From: Thermoplasmata archaeon
Lineage (GTDB): Archaea; Thermoplasmatota; Thermoplasmata; Lutacidiplasmatales; UBA184
DNA: 41,598 nucleotides
Reading direction: 5' to 3'
Assembly: GCA_022750205.1 (NCBI GenBank)
Contig: JAKIWD010000003.1
Coordinates: 1 to 41,598, forward strand
The notes beneath the pieces were generated by a model that made no database searches, had not been told where the DNA came from, and was given only the letters and a program-made list of their open reading frames with translations. The position numbers and the translations under genes were made by a program. Of the stretch, positions 25,102-32,673 are shown in pieces (the first letter of the stretch is position 1; each line of letters starts with the position of its first letter).

Positions 25102-25987
25102 ACATCTCCGCACGCTCCAGGCGTGCCCCGAGGTAATCGTCGAACAGGTCGATCGATCGGAGGAACACGCTCTGGACGTCCTCTACGAGGTTGAGCGCCT
25201 GCGCGTGGCGCTCGACAAGGGCCAATGCAGCGTCGGCATGACCCAGGTCGACCTCGTAGCCTTCCCGCAGGAACGCCTTGGTTTCGGGCGAGATCGCCAT
25301 CCCATCGAGGATGGCCGGATCAAAGTAGTGCACCGTCGCTCCGGCCGGAAGGAGGTTGCGGTGGGCGATCAGCTCCAGCGAGTGCATCGCGGCCATCGCC
25401 GAGACCCAGTGCTCCTGCTCGCAGATCCGGTGCCACTCCTTGAGCACGCGCTCGGTGGTCGGCAGGCCCGGAGTCGCCAGGATGATCGCGCGGGAAAGTC
25501 CGACGCTCTCCCCCATCCGCAGCAGGAGCTCGTAGTGCGACGGCAGTCCGGGTCCCCTTCCGCCGAACTCGGTGTCGATGTTGTCGATCTCGTAGAGCAC
25601 GACGTCGGGCTGGCCCGACCGCGCGAGAATGAAGGCGCAGCAACGGACCCACTGGCGCAGAAAGTGCTGGTGCTCGACCGCGTACCCCAACAACACAGAC
25701 CGCTCGGGATGTTGTAACGCGACCACGAACGGGTGGGGTCGCTCGCCGAAAAAACGCCGAATGAACCTCCGCTTGATCCAGTGGGCGAGCCCCTCCGGTG
25801 GGAGCAGAAAGATATCGCGCAGCTGCTCCGTCAGCGTATCACGCTCGACACGTCGAAGGGAAATCGATTGGTTCAGCCAGCGGACGTGGCTCGGTTCGCT
25901 CTGCGATGCCTGGTCGAGCAGATGCGTCGCGAGCGCGGGGAAGTCTCCGACGGGGAACCCCTGGAGACACACCGGGCACTTCGTCAC
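25085..25987 (-). CDS. Heme-oxygenase-fold (TenA/PqqC/CADD-like) protein with N-terminal zinc finger
   Basis: A 300-residue protein. The N-terminus has a short zinc-finger-like unit (C4-x2-C7 and H22 in FPALATHL). The rest is helical and resembles the heme-oxygenase-like diiron protein superfamily: EHQHFLRQWVRCC, E140 in DTEFGG with H151 in SHYELLLRMGESVGL, E205 in HSLELI, and D247/H250 in YEVDLGH. In diiron members the last motif is H-x3-D-x2-H; here the first His is Gly243, so one metal ligand seems to be missing or supplied elsewhere. Members oxidise fatty acids, amino acids or cofactors, or have lost metal binding altogether. The substrate is unknown. It lies 12 bp after a 71-residue gene and overlaps the esterase fusion by 17 bp. 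Confidence 0.75.
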   Translation of the reverse strand: MTKCPVCLQGFPVGDFPALATHLLDQASQSEPSHVRWLNQSISLRRVERDTLTEQLRDIFLLPPEGLAHWIKRRFIRRFFGERPHPFVVALQHPERSVLLGYAVEHQHFLRQWVRCCAFILARSGQPDVVLYEIDNIDTEFGGRGPGLPSHYELLLRMGESVGLSRAIILATPGLPTTERVLKEWHRICEQEHWVSAMAAMHSLELIAHRNLLPAGATVHYFDPAILDGMAISPETKAFLREGYEVDLGHADAALALVERHAQALNLVEDVQSVFLRSIDLFDDYLGARLERAEMYGPPA

Positions 25988-25999
25988 TCGACCCTCATC

Positions 26000-26215
26000 C
26001 TAGAACGGAAACTCCGCCGGGAGCCGCTCTCGAAGTTGTCGGTACTCCGGATCGTCGCCGTGCCGGGTCCTCAGGTCGAGTAGGAACTCGCGGACCTGGG
26101 CCGCAGTCAGCTTCCGGTAGCCTCCGACCATCTCGATCGTGCCCTCGAAGTCCGAGTGGCATGCCTCGAAGCAATTGCCCATTCCGGTCAGCAGCTCGCG
26201 CTCTCGGGGGGTCAC
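26000..26215 (-). CDS. Unknown 71-residue protein, first gene of the esterase operon
   Basis: A small acidic/basic helical protein. It has the segment NCFEACHSDFEGTIEMVGGY in its N-terminal half, with two Cys and one His close together, then a helix-turn-helix-like stretch LTAAQVREFLLDLRTRHG and a C-terminus DPEYRQLRERLPAEFPF. I do not recognise the family. GTG 26215 is preferred over the longer open frame because a clear TATA element (GATATAGG) is centred 26 bp upstream, making the GTG the first codon of a leaderless message. It is 12 bp from the heme-oxygenase-fold gene, so it should act with it: a partner, regulator or peptide substrate are all possible. Confidence 0.68.
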   Translation of the reverse strand: MTPRERELLTGMGNCFEACHSDFEGTIEMVGGYRKLTAAQVREFLLDLRTRHGDDPEYRQLRERLPAEFPF

Positions 26216-26236
26216 GTCTGGACTTAGGCGGGTGGG

Positions 26237-26244
26237 CCTATATC
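26237..26244 (-). promoter_or_regulatory. TATA box of the three-gene esterase operon
   Basis: GATATAGG on the minus strand, centred 26 bp before the GTG at 26215. This fixes the probable first codon of the operon. Confidence 0.5.
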
Positions 26245-26301
26245 GGCGTATTCCCGATGCGGGGGCGGTCGCCCGCCCCGGCCGAACCGGGGACCAGGCC
26301 C

Positions 26302-26835
26302 TCACGAAAGCGGCGCCCCACCGGGGGGAGGGTAGACGGCGACGAGAGAGGTCGTGAACTCAACCATCGTCGACCCCTGTGGGTTGGCTGACGTGAAGGC
26401 GACGTACCAGGTCCCCGCCGGGACCGTGAGCTCGATCCCCCCGCTGTCCACGGGCCCGACGGACCAGAGGGAGCCGGGGGCCGATTGATCGGTCTCCAGG
26501 GACTCGAAGGCCGCCGGGGTCAGCAGGTAGGCGGTCACCGGGGCATTCGACATGAACGTCCCGCTCACCGAGGCGCCCATGGCCAGTCCGAACACCACGT
26601 CGTTGAAGGCCCCGGAATCGATGTTGAGGTTGGTCCCGCTCGGCACGAGGACCTGGGCGCGGGAAGTCGTGAGATTGGAGGGTAGGGATGGTTGGCTGAC
26701 GAGCGGCGTCCCGAACGCTTGGGGATGGGAGGTCGGAAACGCGTAGTCCACGACCACCAGCACCAGGAGCAGCCCTGCGGCGATGCTCACGACCAGGAGC
26801 GGAAGGTTGCCGCGACCCGAGGGTCGGCGATGCAC
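26302..26835 (-). CDS. Small membrane-anchored extracellular protein (paralogue A)
   Basis: A 177-residue protein. A short basic start is followed by one transmembrane helix (about 11-30, LPLLVVSIAAGLLLVLVVVDYAF). The rest is a beta-rich outer domain: VLVPSGTNLNIDSGAF, a central VSGTFMSNAPVTAYLLTPAAFESL and the closing LTVPAGTWYVAFTSANPQG. The last two segments correspond closely to parts of the protein at 32091-32615, so the two are paralogues. The domain probably faces outward. The function is unknown. Start is GTG 26835, and the element GAAATAG is centred about 24 bp upstream. Confidence 0.75.
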   Translation of the reverse strand: MHRRPSGRGNLPLLVVSIAAGLLLVLVVVDYAFPTSHPQAFGTPLVSQPSLPSNLTTSRAQVLVPSGTNLNIDSGAFNDVVFGLAMGASVSGTFMSNAPVTAYLLTPAAFESLETDQSAPGSLWSVGPVDSGGIELTVPAGTWYVAFTSANPQGSTMVEFTTSLVAVYPPPGGAPLS

Positions 26836-26855
26836 GTCAAGGGCAACGCGCGCAG

Positions 26856-26862
26856 CTATTTC
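26856..26862 (-). promoter_or_regulatory. TATA-like element for small anchored protein A
   Basis: GAAATAG on the minus strand, centred about 24 bp before the GTG at 26835; leaderless arrangement. Confidence 0.35.
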
Positions 26863-26973
26863 TGCCGTCCGCAGGTCCCGTGACCGGGAGAAATTGCGGG
26901 AAGAATCGAGTGGTGGCGCATCGGCATCCTCCGGGTGACATGGGCAAAGAGTGGCCCTCGGTGCTGGTCCGGC

Positions 26974-27420
26974 CTACGGAGCACCGGGGGGCAACGGGCC
27001 GCCCTCCCACGTGGGGCCCAACGGTGCGCCGCATGCCCGGCAGAACCTAAACCTCGGCCCGTTGCGCGCGTTGCAGCGCGGGCAGAATTTCGGCCCAAAC
27101 CCGAGTCCATCCGGGTAGCCTCCTCCCGGACCGCCGAATCCCTGCGGCCCCCCGGCTTGGAAGCCGTAGCCAGCGCGGTACCCGCCGTACAGCCTCATCC
27201 GAGAACCCCGGACGATCATCAGTGCACCGAACAGGATCAGTACCACCCCGAAGACACTCCAGATGGCAACGCGCAATTCGAACCAACCGGGGTAGGCCCC
27301 CGAACACCCCCGGCTGCCGACGCAGTCAGTGCTGATCGCCGAGTAGGCGAAGAGGGCGAACACGAGCCCGAGGAGGCCGAACAGTACCAGGACGAACCCG
27401 AACACCGCGAACGGGCGCAC
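26974..27420 (-). CDS. Two-helix membrane protein with C-terminal zinc ribbon
   Basis: A 148-residue protein with two transmembrane helices (about 4-27 and 50-70) joined by a short loop carrying C33 and C39. A Gly/Tyr-rich linker (75-110) follows, then a zinc ribbon: C113-x2-C116-x10-C127-x2-C130 within FCPRCNARN and FCRACG. The ribbon and linker should be cytoplasmic. Such tail-ribbon membrane proteins are common in archaea and lack a defined role. Start is GTG 27420, with a TATA-like TGATAGG about 27 bp upstream. It is divergent from the third thermopsin gene, sharing a 143 bp region. Confidence 0.75.
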   Translation of the reverse strand: MRPFAVFGFVLVLFGLLGLVFALFAYSAISTDCVGSRGCSGAYPGWFELRVAIWSVFGVVLILFGALMIVRGSRMRLYGGYRAGYGFQAGGPQGFGGPGGGYPDGLGFGPKFCPRCNARNGPRFRFCRACGAPLGPTWEGGPLPPGAP

Positions 27421-27443
27421 CTGGTTGCCGAGGTCGCCGCTCC

Positions 27444-27450
27444 CCTATCA
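27444..27450 (-). promoter_or_regulatory. TATA-like element for the zinc-ribbon membrane protein
   Basis: TGATAGG on the minus strand, centred about 27 bp before the GTG at 27420. Confidence 0.35.
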
Positions 27451-27563
27451 ACCTCGCGTCGGGGTGGGGTCGCGGGAGGTCCACAGTTCGGGGTGGGAGA
27501 GGGCGTCCGTCCCGATAACCGCCGATAGCCTCATCAACCCACCCATGTATTGATACGCATACT

Positions 27564-30185
27564 GTGCGGCCTTCGTCACTGCTTCTCCGGGTGGGTATCC
27601 CCGTACTGATCTGGGGACTCCTGGTGATCCCCGGCCTACCCGGCCTCCCCGTCTCGCCGTCTGCGGGGGTCCCCAGCGGGGGGGCCCCGTACGAGGAGAC
27701 CGCCCCCGCGCTGGCCGGGCCCCACGGCCACCCCGTCCCCACCGAGTTCCCCCCGACGCGGAGCCTCGGGGTACCCTCCACCAGATTCGCCGTCGACCCG
27801 ACCGCGTACTACACCTCCGAACCGGCACCGATGGGCATCGCCGATTTCGGCGTCAACCCCGCGAGCGGCGCCGGGTACCGCTACGCGACGACCGAGTTCT
27901 GGGGGGTGACGGATATCTCGTCCCTCTCGACGAAGAACAGCTCGTTGTCAGACTCCCACGACCTGTCCATCCAGCTCAACATCAACTTTCAGGTCACGAG
28001 CGGCTCGAACTCGTACACGTACTGGGTACAGGACGTGGCGTTCCTGAACTCTTCCGACCGGCTCATCGAGTTCATCGACAACGTCTGGAACATGTCGAGC
28101 TCCGGCGCCAGCATGTACAATTCCACCATCGTCGGGAACGGGTCGATCGGTCTGGCCGGGTCGCTGTACTATTACTACGCCATCGCGAACGGAGCGCTCG
28201 CCGGAAACGATGTCTTCCTGACCTATCCAAGCCAGATCGAGCTCGCGATGGTCTCAACCCCGCACGGCGGACGGCCCGGCGTGGCGTTCGAGTACAACGA
28301 CGGGAGCGGGTGGGTCACCTACGACAACATCGGCTTGCGGTTCGCGAGCGGCTACACGGTCACGGGATTCGTCGTCGACGGGACGAGCTACAACTCGGCG
28401 GGCCTGTTCGACGACGCCGAGATGACCCTTGGAGGGCCCGGCGGGGGCACGTCGATCAAGGACGTCCAGTCGAACCTGACGATGACCCTCTCCTACTGGA
28501 ACGGCCACAACTTCCAGCAGGTGACCAATGCCTACGGCTTCGGGAGCGATACGGCGGAGTCGATCAGCAACGTCGTCGCGACGGGGGAGTACTGGCGGTC
28601 GAACGGCACGCTGTTCGCCTCCGAGGCCAACGGCTCAGGGTCGCTCGGCGAGCTGTACGATCGTTCGTTCGTCGGCATCCTGAACGTCACGTCGCTGCTC
28701 CCGGCGGGCTCCCTCTCCCTCAACGGAACCTCCTACGGAACGTTTGCGGGACGTGACATGAACATCACCGTCGCCCCCGGCACGTACGCCCTGCAACTAT
28801 TCGCCGCGAACGGATCTCTCGACGCCTCCCAGATGGTCACGATCGCCGATGGCGCGTATGTCGCGCTGCGGTTCGGCGCGGCGCCCTCGTACCGCGTCAA
28901 CTTCCTGGAGTCCGGACTTCCACCCCTCGCGAGCTGGTCCGTCACGTTCAACGGGCAGACGCTCTCCACCACAAACAGCTCTCTCTCCTTCCTGGCGACC
29001 AACGGTACCTATGGGTTCCGCACGGGCCTCGTGCCCGGCTTCGCGTCAACGCCGACGACGGGAGTGCTCACCGTCAACGGAACCGCGTTCAGCCAGCCGC
29101 TGGTGTGGGCGCCGGTCACCTACGCGCTGACGTTCACGGAAACCGGGCTGCCGGCGGGCGCCGTCTGGGGCGTCCAGCTCAACGCCGTTGCCCATTTCAC
29201 GTCCAACGCTTCGCTCTTCCTTCGAGAGGTCAACGGCTCGTACTCGTACTCCTACCTGGTCGTGCCCGGCTACCTCCCGACCCCCGCTGTGGGCCAGGTC
29301 AACCTCACGGGCGCCGGGGCCACGATCCCCGTCCAGTGGGGATTGGCGTCGTACGGGATCACCGTCCAAGAGTCGGGCCTCCCGCTCGGCACGATCTGGT
29401 CGGCGACGCTCGATGGGATCACGCATTCCTCGAGCGCCGCCGTATTGGCCTTCGGCCTGGCGAACGGCAGCTACGCCTACTCGATCACATCGATCGCCGG
29501 CTACTCGGTCCAACCCCGGGTCGGGACGCTCAACATCTCCGGCCAGCCGCAGGCCCTTTCGGTGACCTTCAGCCCGGTGGTGTACACGCTCACCTTCACC
29601 GAGAGCGGGTTGCCGGCGGGCGCGGAATGGTCCGTCACGATCGGGGCGCTCGCGGCGGTGTCCACGGGCACCATCATCTCATTCTCGCTACCCAACGGGA
29701 CCTACTCCTTCGAGATCGCCACCGGTGCCTCGGACGTCGCGTCGATCCCCGGTAGCACGATCACGATCGACGGGCAAGGGGGCGATCTAGCGGTCCCGTT
29801 CCTAGCGGTCAACGGATTCCTTCAGGGCACGATCCTCCCGGCGAACGCTTCGGTCTATCTCAACGGCAGCCTGGTTCGGTCCGCGGGAGGATGGGTCAAC
29901 CTCACCCTGCTCCCCGGGTCCTACGTCGTCACGGTTTCCTTGGCCGGATTCCAACAGTACACTACCACGCTCGAGGTGCGCGCCGGTACCGTGACGCCGC
30001 TCAATGTCACGCTCACCGCCATCCCCGCCACCCCGCCGCCCAGTCCACGGGGCGCCGTCGGTCCCGGGGGCCTGACGACCCTCGAGCTCGGGGGGCTCCT
30101 GGCCGCGATCGCCGTGGCACTCGCCCTCGTTGCGGGCGCGTGGTGGGTCGGGCGCCAACGGCGTCGCCCACGTCGGTGGCGGTAG
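27564..30185 (+). CDS. Third thermopsin-family (A5) protease with four-repeat stalk
   Basis: An 873-residue protein. The signal peptide (LLLRVGIPVLIWGLLVIPG) follows a GTG start; GTG 27591 is a possible alternative. The thermopsin domain spans about 77-440: SEPAPMGIADFG, IQLNINF, YTYWVQDVAFLNSSD, EFIDNVWNMSS, VEYNDGSGWVTYDN-like core, FVVDGTSYNSAGLFDDAE, GGPGGG and YWNGHNFQQV. Four beta repeats with the ESGLP-x5-W-S-V signature start near 446, 522, 598 and 675. They are better conserved than those of the other two copies. A PEGA domain (about 751-820), one transmembrane helix (about 842-864) and a very basic tail RRRPRRWR follow. It shares a 21 bp identical stretch with the second thermopsin gene (FGSDTAE region), which shows common descent. 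It stands about 8 kb from the tandem pair. The likely role is extracellular protein digestion at the cell surface. Confidence 0.92.
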   Translation: MRPSSLLLRVGIPVLIWGLLVIPGLPGLPVSPSAGVPSGGAPYEETAPALAGPHGHPVPTEFPPTRSLGVPSTRFAVDPTAYYTSEPAPMGIADFGVNPASGAGYRYATTEFWGVTDISSLSTKNSSLSDSHDLSIQLNINFQVTSGSNSYTYWVQDVAFLNSSDRLIEFIDNVWNMSSSGASMYNSTIVGNGSIGLAGSLYYYYAIANGALAGNDVFLTYPSQIELAMVSTPHGGRPGVAFEYNDGSGWVTYDNIGLRFASGYTVTGFVVDGTSYNSAGLFDDAEMTLGGPGGGTSIKDVQSNLTMTLSYWNGHNFQQVTNAYGFGSDTAESISNVVATGEYWRSNGTLFASEANGSGSLGELYDRSFVGILNVTSLLPAGSLSLNGTSYGTFAGRDMNITVAPGTYALQLFAANGSLDASQMVTIADGAYVALRFGAAPSYRVNFLESGLPPLASWSVTFNGQTLSTTNSSLSFLATNGTYGFRTGLVPGFASTPTTGVLTVNGTAFSQPLVWAPVTYALTFTETGLPAGAVWGVQLNAVAHFTSNASLFLREVNGSYSYSYLVVPGYLPTPAVGQVNLTGAGATIPVQWGLASYGITVQESGLPLGTIWSATLDGITHSSSAAVLAFGLANGSYAYSITSIAGYSVQPRVGTLNISGQPQALSVTFSPVVYTLTFTESGLPAGAEWSVTIGALAAVSTGTIISFSLPNGTYSFEIATGASDVASIPGSTITIDGQGGDLAVPFLAVNGFLQGTILPANASVYLNGSLVRSAGGWVNLTLLPGSYVVTVSLAGFQQYTTTLEVRAGTVTPLNVTLTAIPATPPPSPRGAVGPGGLTTLELGGLLAAIAVALALVAGAWWVGRQRRRPRRWR

Positions 30186-30253
30186 CCGTCCGAAGCGGCC
30201 GTCGCAGACCCGGCCGGCGGCGACGGTCGCTCCCGCGGCGGGGCGTCTAACGA

Positions 30254-30261
30254 TTTTTCTT
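30254..30261 (+). terminator. T-rich terminator candidate after the third thermopsin
   Basis: TTTTTCTT about 70 bp after the stop codon, in otherwise GC-rich DNA. Archaeal RNA polymerase commonly ends transcripts at oligo-T runs, with no need for a hairpin. Confidence 0.4.
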
Positions 30262-30349
30262 GCTCCAACTTCCACGGTCGGGAGGGATTCCGACCGCAGG
30301 TGCTTCGGTGCCCGTCGGACCGCGAGGGCACCCACGGGCTTGGCGGCCG

Positions 30350-31192
30350 TCAACCCTCCGAGTCGGGGATGTCGAGGTAGCCCCGGAGCACGATGCGGGA
30401 AGCGCCGCTCAGCCCGACGCGCCCGTCGGAGCCGACCTCCACCTCCAGTTCTCCTCCCCGCGCGGAGGCTTGGAACGCCCGGAGCCGGTCCTTGCCGAGC
30501 TTCGCGGCCCAGTAGGGGCCGAGGGTCGTGTGGGCCACCCCCGTCACCGGGTCCTCATCGATGCCGCTGACGGGCGCAAAGCACCGGGAAACGAAGTCGT
30601 ACGGAGGGTCTCCGGGGGCCGTGGCCACGACCAACGGTGCCTGCGGAAGCTCCCGCCGCATCCGTGCGAAGTCCGGCCGAAGGGCGCGGATCCCCGCAAG
30701 CCCGCCGAATCGCGCGACGATCAGGCCGGACGTCGGTGAAACAAGGGTCTCCTCAATGGGGCCACCCCCCAGGATGCCGGCGAGGCCCGCGATCGGAGGC
30801 GTCAGAACCGGCGGGTGCGCCGGGAAGTCGAGCCGGATGCGGTGCCCCCGGGCCTCGGCCCGTAGCGTTCCGCTCAGGGTTTGGAACGTCAACGCTCCGG
30901 AGCCGAGCCCGAGCTCGTCGAAGAGCACCTTGGCCGTCGCCAGCGTCGCGTGGCCGCACAACGGGACCTCGATGGTCGGCGTGAACCAACGCAGCCGAAA
31001 GTCCGAGGAGTCGAACAGGTCCCCGTTGACCGGCCGCAGGAACGCGGTCTCCGCGAGGTTCATTTCGGCCGCGATCGCTTGGAGCGTCCCGTCCGGACAG
31101 TCGTGGCGTAGGAGGCAGACGGCCGCGGGATTCCCGCGGAACGGCTGGTCGGTGAACGCGTCGACGATGTAGAGGGGGTGTCGTCGGGTCAC
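30350..31192 (-). CDS. PhzF-family isomerase/epimerase
   Basis: A 280-residue protein of the PhzF fold (two related halves of diaminopimelate-epimerase type). Family marks are VDAFTDQPFRGNPAAV at the start, NLAETAFL with E48 aligned to the catalytic Glu of PhzF, RWFTPTIEVPLCGHATLA, and GIDEDPVTGVAHTTLGPYW in the second half. PhzF itself isomerises a phenazine precursor, but most members, including archaeal ones, have unknown substrates, and no phenazine genes are present. The start is GTG 31192; a TATA-like CATAGG is centred 27 bp upstream and overlaps the stop region of the preceding gene. The length is normal. Confidence 0.9.
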   Translation of the reverse strand: MTRRHPLYIVDAFTDQPFRGNPAAVCLLRHDCPDGTLQAIAAEMNLAETAFLRPVNGDLFDSSDFRLRWFTPTIEVPLCGHATLATAKVLFDELGLGSGALTFQTLSGTLRAEARGHRIRLDFPAHPPVLTPPIAGLAGILGGGPIEETLVSPTSGLIVARFGGLAGIRALRPDFARMRRELPQAPLVVATAPGDPPYDFVSRCFAPVSGIDEDPVTGVAHTTLGPYWAAKLGKDRLRAFQASARGGELEVEVGSDGRVGLSGASRIVLRGYLDIPDSEG

Positions 31193-31216
31193 GCGCAGGC
31201 CAAGCGGCGCGGCGAC

Positions 31217-31222
31217 CTATGG
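31217..31222 (-). promoter_or_regulatory. TATA-like element for the PhzF-family gene
   Basis: CCATAG on the minus strand, centred about 27 bp before the GTG at 31192. It coincides with the stop codon of the upstream membrane-protein gene. Confidence 0.35.
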
Positions 31223-31957
31223 CTTTGCCTCCAATCCGGGGGCGCGCTCCACCGGCAGGCTCGTCACCCGCCGAGCGTCCAGTAGCACTGTCTCCCGGAA
31301 CCACCCGCTCGCCTCAGAGACGTCCTTCGGTGACGGGAGGCAGAACCCGAACTGAGAGTCGGAACGGAACAGCCGATCGCAGGGCGAGCAGGCCGCGCGG
31401 CCCGCGTCGGTCAGCAACTCTCCCACCACATGAAGGTCACCCCCCGCGGCGTCGACGAAGCACGCGAGCTGGGCGACGCTCGACCCAGGGAGCGAACTCC
31501 GCACGCCGGTCAACAGGGACCGGAACGGCGCACCCTTGAGCGGCCAGAGTTCGAGATACGGGCCTTCGGGCCCGGATCCCACACGCGTCACCAGATATTG
31601 CCACGGTACGCAGTTGGGGACCCGTAGCTTCGCGAGTGGGAGCCGCAACACCCGGCTCCGGAGCCCGACACCGAGGGCGATCGGCCGGTAGTCGGAGAAC
31701 CGAAAGAACGGTGCGGCGAAACCCACGTCCGTCAGCTCGGCGGGCCCTTGCCGCTGAAGGGTAAAGTTCAGGCCGGAAACGTCCGCCGTGATGAGGAACA
31801 CGAGCCCCGCACCCGCCCATAGCCCCACGGCTGACCACCCATCCCCGGTGGGGAAGATCACGTCGAAGCCGGCCACGGCAAATAGTACCACGGCGAAGCC
31901 GGCGAGTAGGTAGGCGACTCGCCGCCCGCCGGTGTACCCCGTCGCCAGGATGGTCAC
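31217..31957 (-). CDS. Two-helix membrane protein of unknown function
   Basis: A 246-residue protein with two adjacent transmembrane helices near its N-terminus (VAYLLAGFAVVLFAVAGFDV and AVGLWAGAGLVFLITADV), followed by a soluble domain of about 170 residues. The domain has strands such as ELTDVGFAAPFFRFS and LRVPNCVPWQYLVTRV, and a CSPC motif late in the sequence (AACSPCDRLF) that might bind metal or form a disulfide. I do not recognise the family. The start is uncertain: the frame is open to a TTG at 32110 inside the neighbouring gene's end, but the added residues are Pro-rich and unlike a protein start. I chose GTG 31957, shortly before the first helix; TTG 32002 is another option. Confidence 0.6.
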   Translation of the reverse strand: MTILATGYTGGRRVAYLLAGFAVVLFAVAGFDVIFPTGDGWSAVGLWAGAGLVFLITADVSGLNFTLQRQGPAELTDVGFAAPFFRFSDYRPIALGVGLRSRVLRLPLAKLRVPNCVPWQYLVTRVGSGPEGPYLELWPLKGAPFRSLLTGVRSSLPGSSVAQLACFVDAAGGDLHVVGELLTDAGRAACSPCDRLFRSDSQFGFCLPSPKDVSEASGWFRETVLLDARRVTSLPVERAPGLEAKP

Positions 31958-32090
31958 CCGGATCGGGCCGGGTGAGGGGACCGGTGGCGGGTCCCTGGAC
32001 AACGACAGTCTTTGCGCCCCTGCGGCAGAGACCGGCGACCCCTCATGTACATTGTTGGCGGCCGCACCGTACCCAGTCGGGGGTGGTCGG

Positions 32091-32615
32091 CTAGCCCGAC
32101 GCCGTGGCAAGGATGGTGCTGGTCACCGTCACTTCGGTGGTCGTCGTGGCGTTCTGGTTGGAGATCACCAGGTACCAGCTCCCCGCCGATAGGGTCAGGT
32201 CGAGCTTGACCGTCTGTAGGCTTCCCGACGAGTACACGTGCGAGGTGGAATTCCCCGTCGTGTTGAACGTTTGGAACTCGCTTTGATTGAGGATGAGCAC
32301 GACCGCGGCCTGACTGGCGAACAGGCCCCCGGTCACGGTGGCGGCGATCCGGAGGTCGAAGCTGATCTCCTCATAGTAGCCGGCAGGGAGCGACCACTTC
32401 GTTCCGGCGGCAGCGAGCACCGTCGGGGCGGCGGAGGCACCGCCGGAAGAAGTGGTGGCCTGCTCTTGGCGGACCACGACGACGGCCGCCCCCACGATCA
32501 CGGCGATGACGACCGCCGCGAGGGCGATGCGTCGATCGCGCCGGGACAACCGATTCTTCCGGGGGGGCGGGGGCCCGGGCTTCTCGACCTTGTCCGGCAA
32601 GGTCCCGGCGGCCAT
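32091..32615 (-). CDS. Small membrane-anchored extracellular protein (paralogue B)
   Basis: A 174-residue protein. A basic, Pro-rich cytoplasmic start (KPGPPPPRKNRLSRRDRR) leads into one transmembrane helix (about 31-48). The outer beta domain matches that of the protein at 26302-26835: KWSLPAGYYEEISFDL, then VTGGLFASQAAVVLILNQSEF and LTLSAGSWYLVISNQNA, aligned with VSGTFMSNAPVTAYLLTPAAF and LTVPAGTWYVAFTSANP. It has several N-glycosylation sequons. The fold is probably a jelly-roll or Ig-like sandwich; the function is unknown. ATG 32615 has a TTAA element about 24 bp upstream, so the message is probably leaderless. Confidence 0.75.
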   Translation of the reverse strand: MAAGTLPDKVEKPGPPPPRKNRLSRRDRRIALAAVVIAVIVGAAVVVVRQEQATTSSGGASAAPTVLAAAGTKWSLPAGYYEEISFDLRIAATVTGGLFASQAAVVLILNQSEFQTFNTTGNSTSHVYSSGSLQTVKLDLTLSAGSWYLVISNQNATTTTEVTVTSTILATASG

Positions 32616-32635
32616 GCCCCGCGAACGTCTGCCGG

Positions 32636-32641
32636 GTTAAG
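32636..32641 (-). promoter_or_regulatory. TATA-like element for small anchored protein B
   Basis: CTTAAC on the minus strand, centred about 24 bp before the ATG at 32615. Confidence 0.35.
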
Positions 32642-32673
32642 GCGCGCGCGGCACGGGGCGGCGACCTTGCGAT

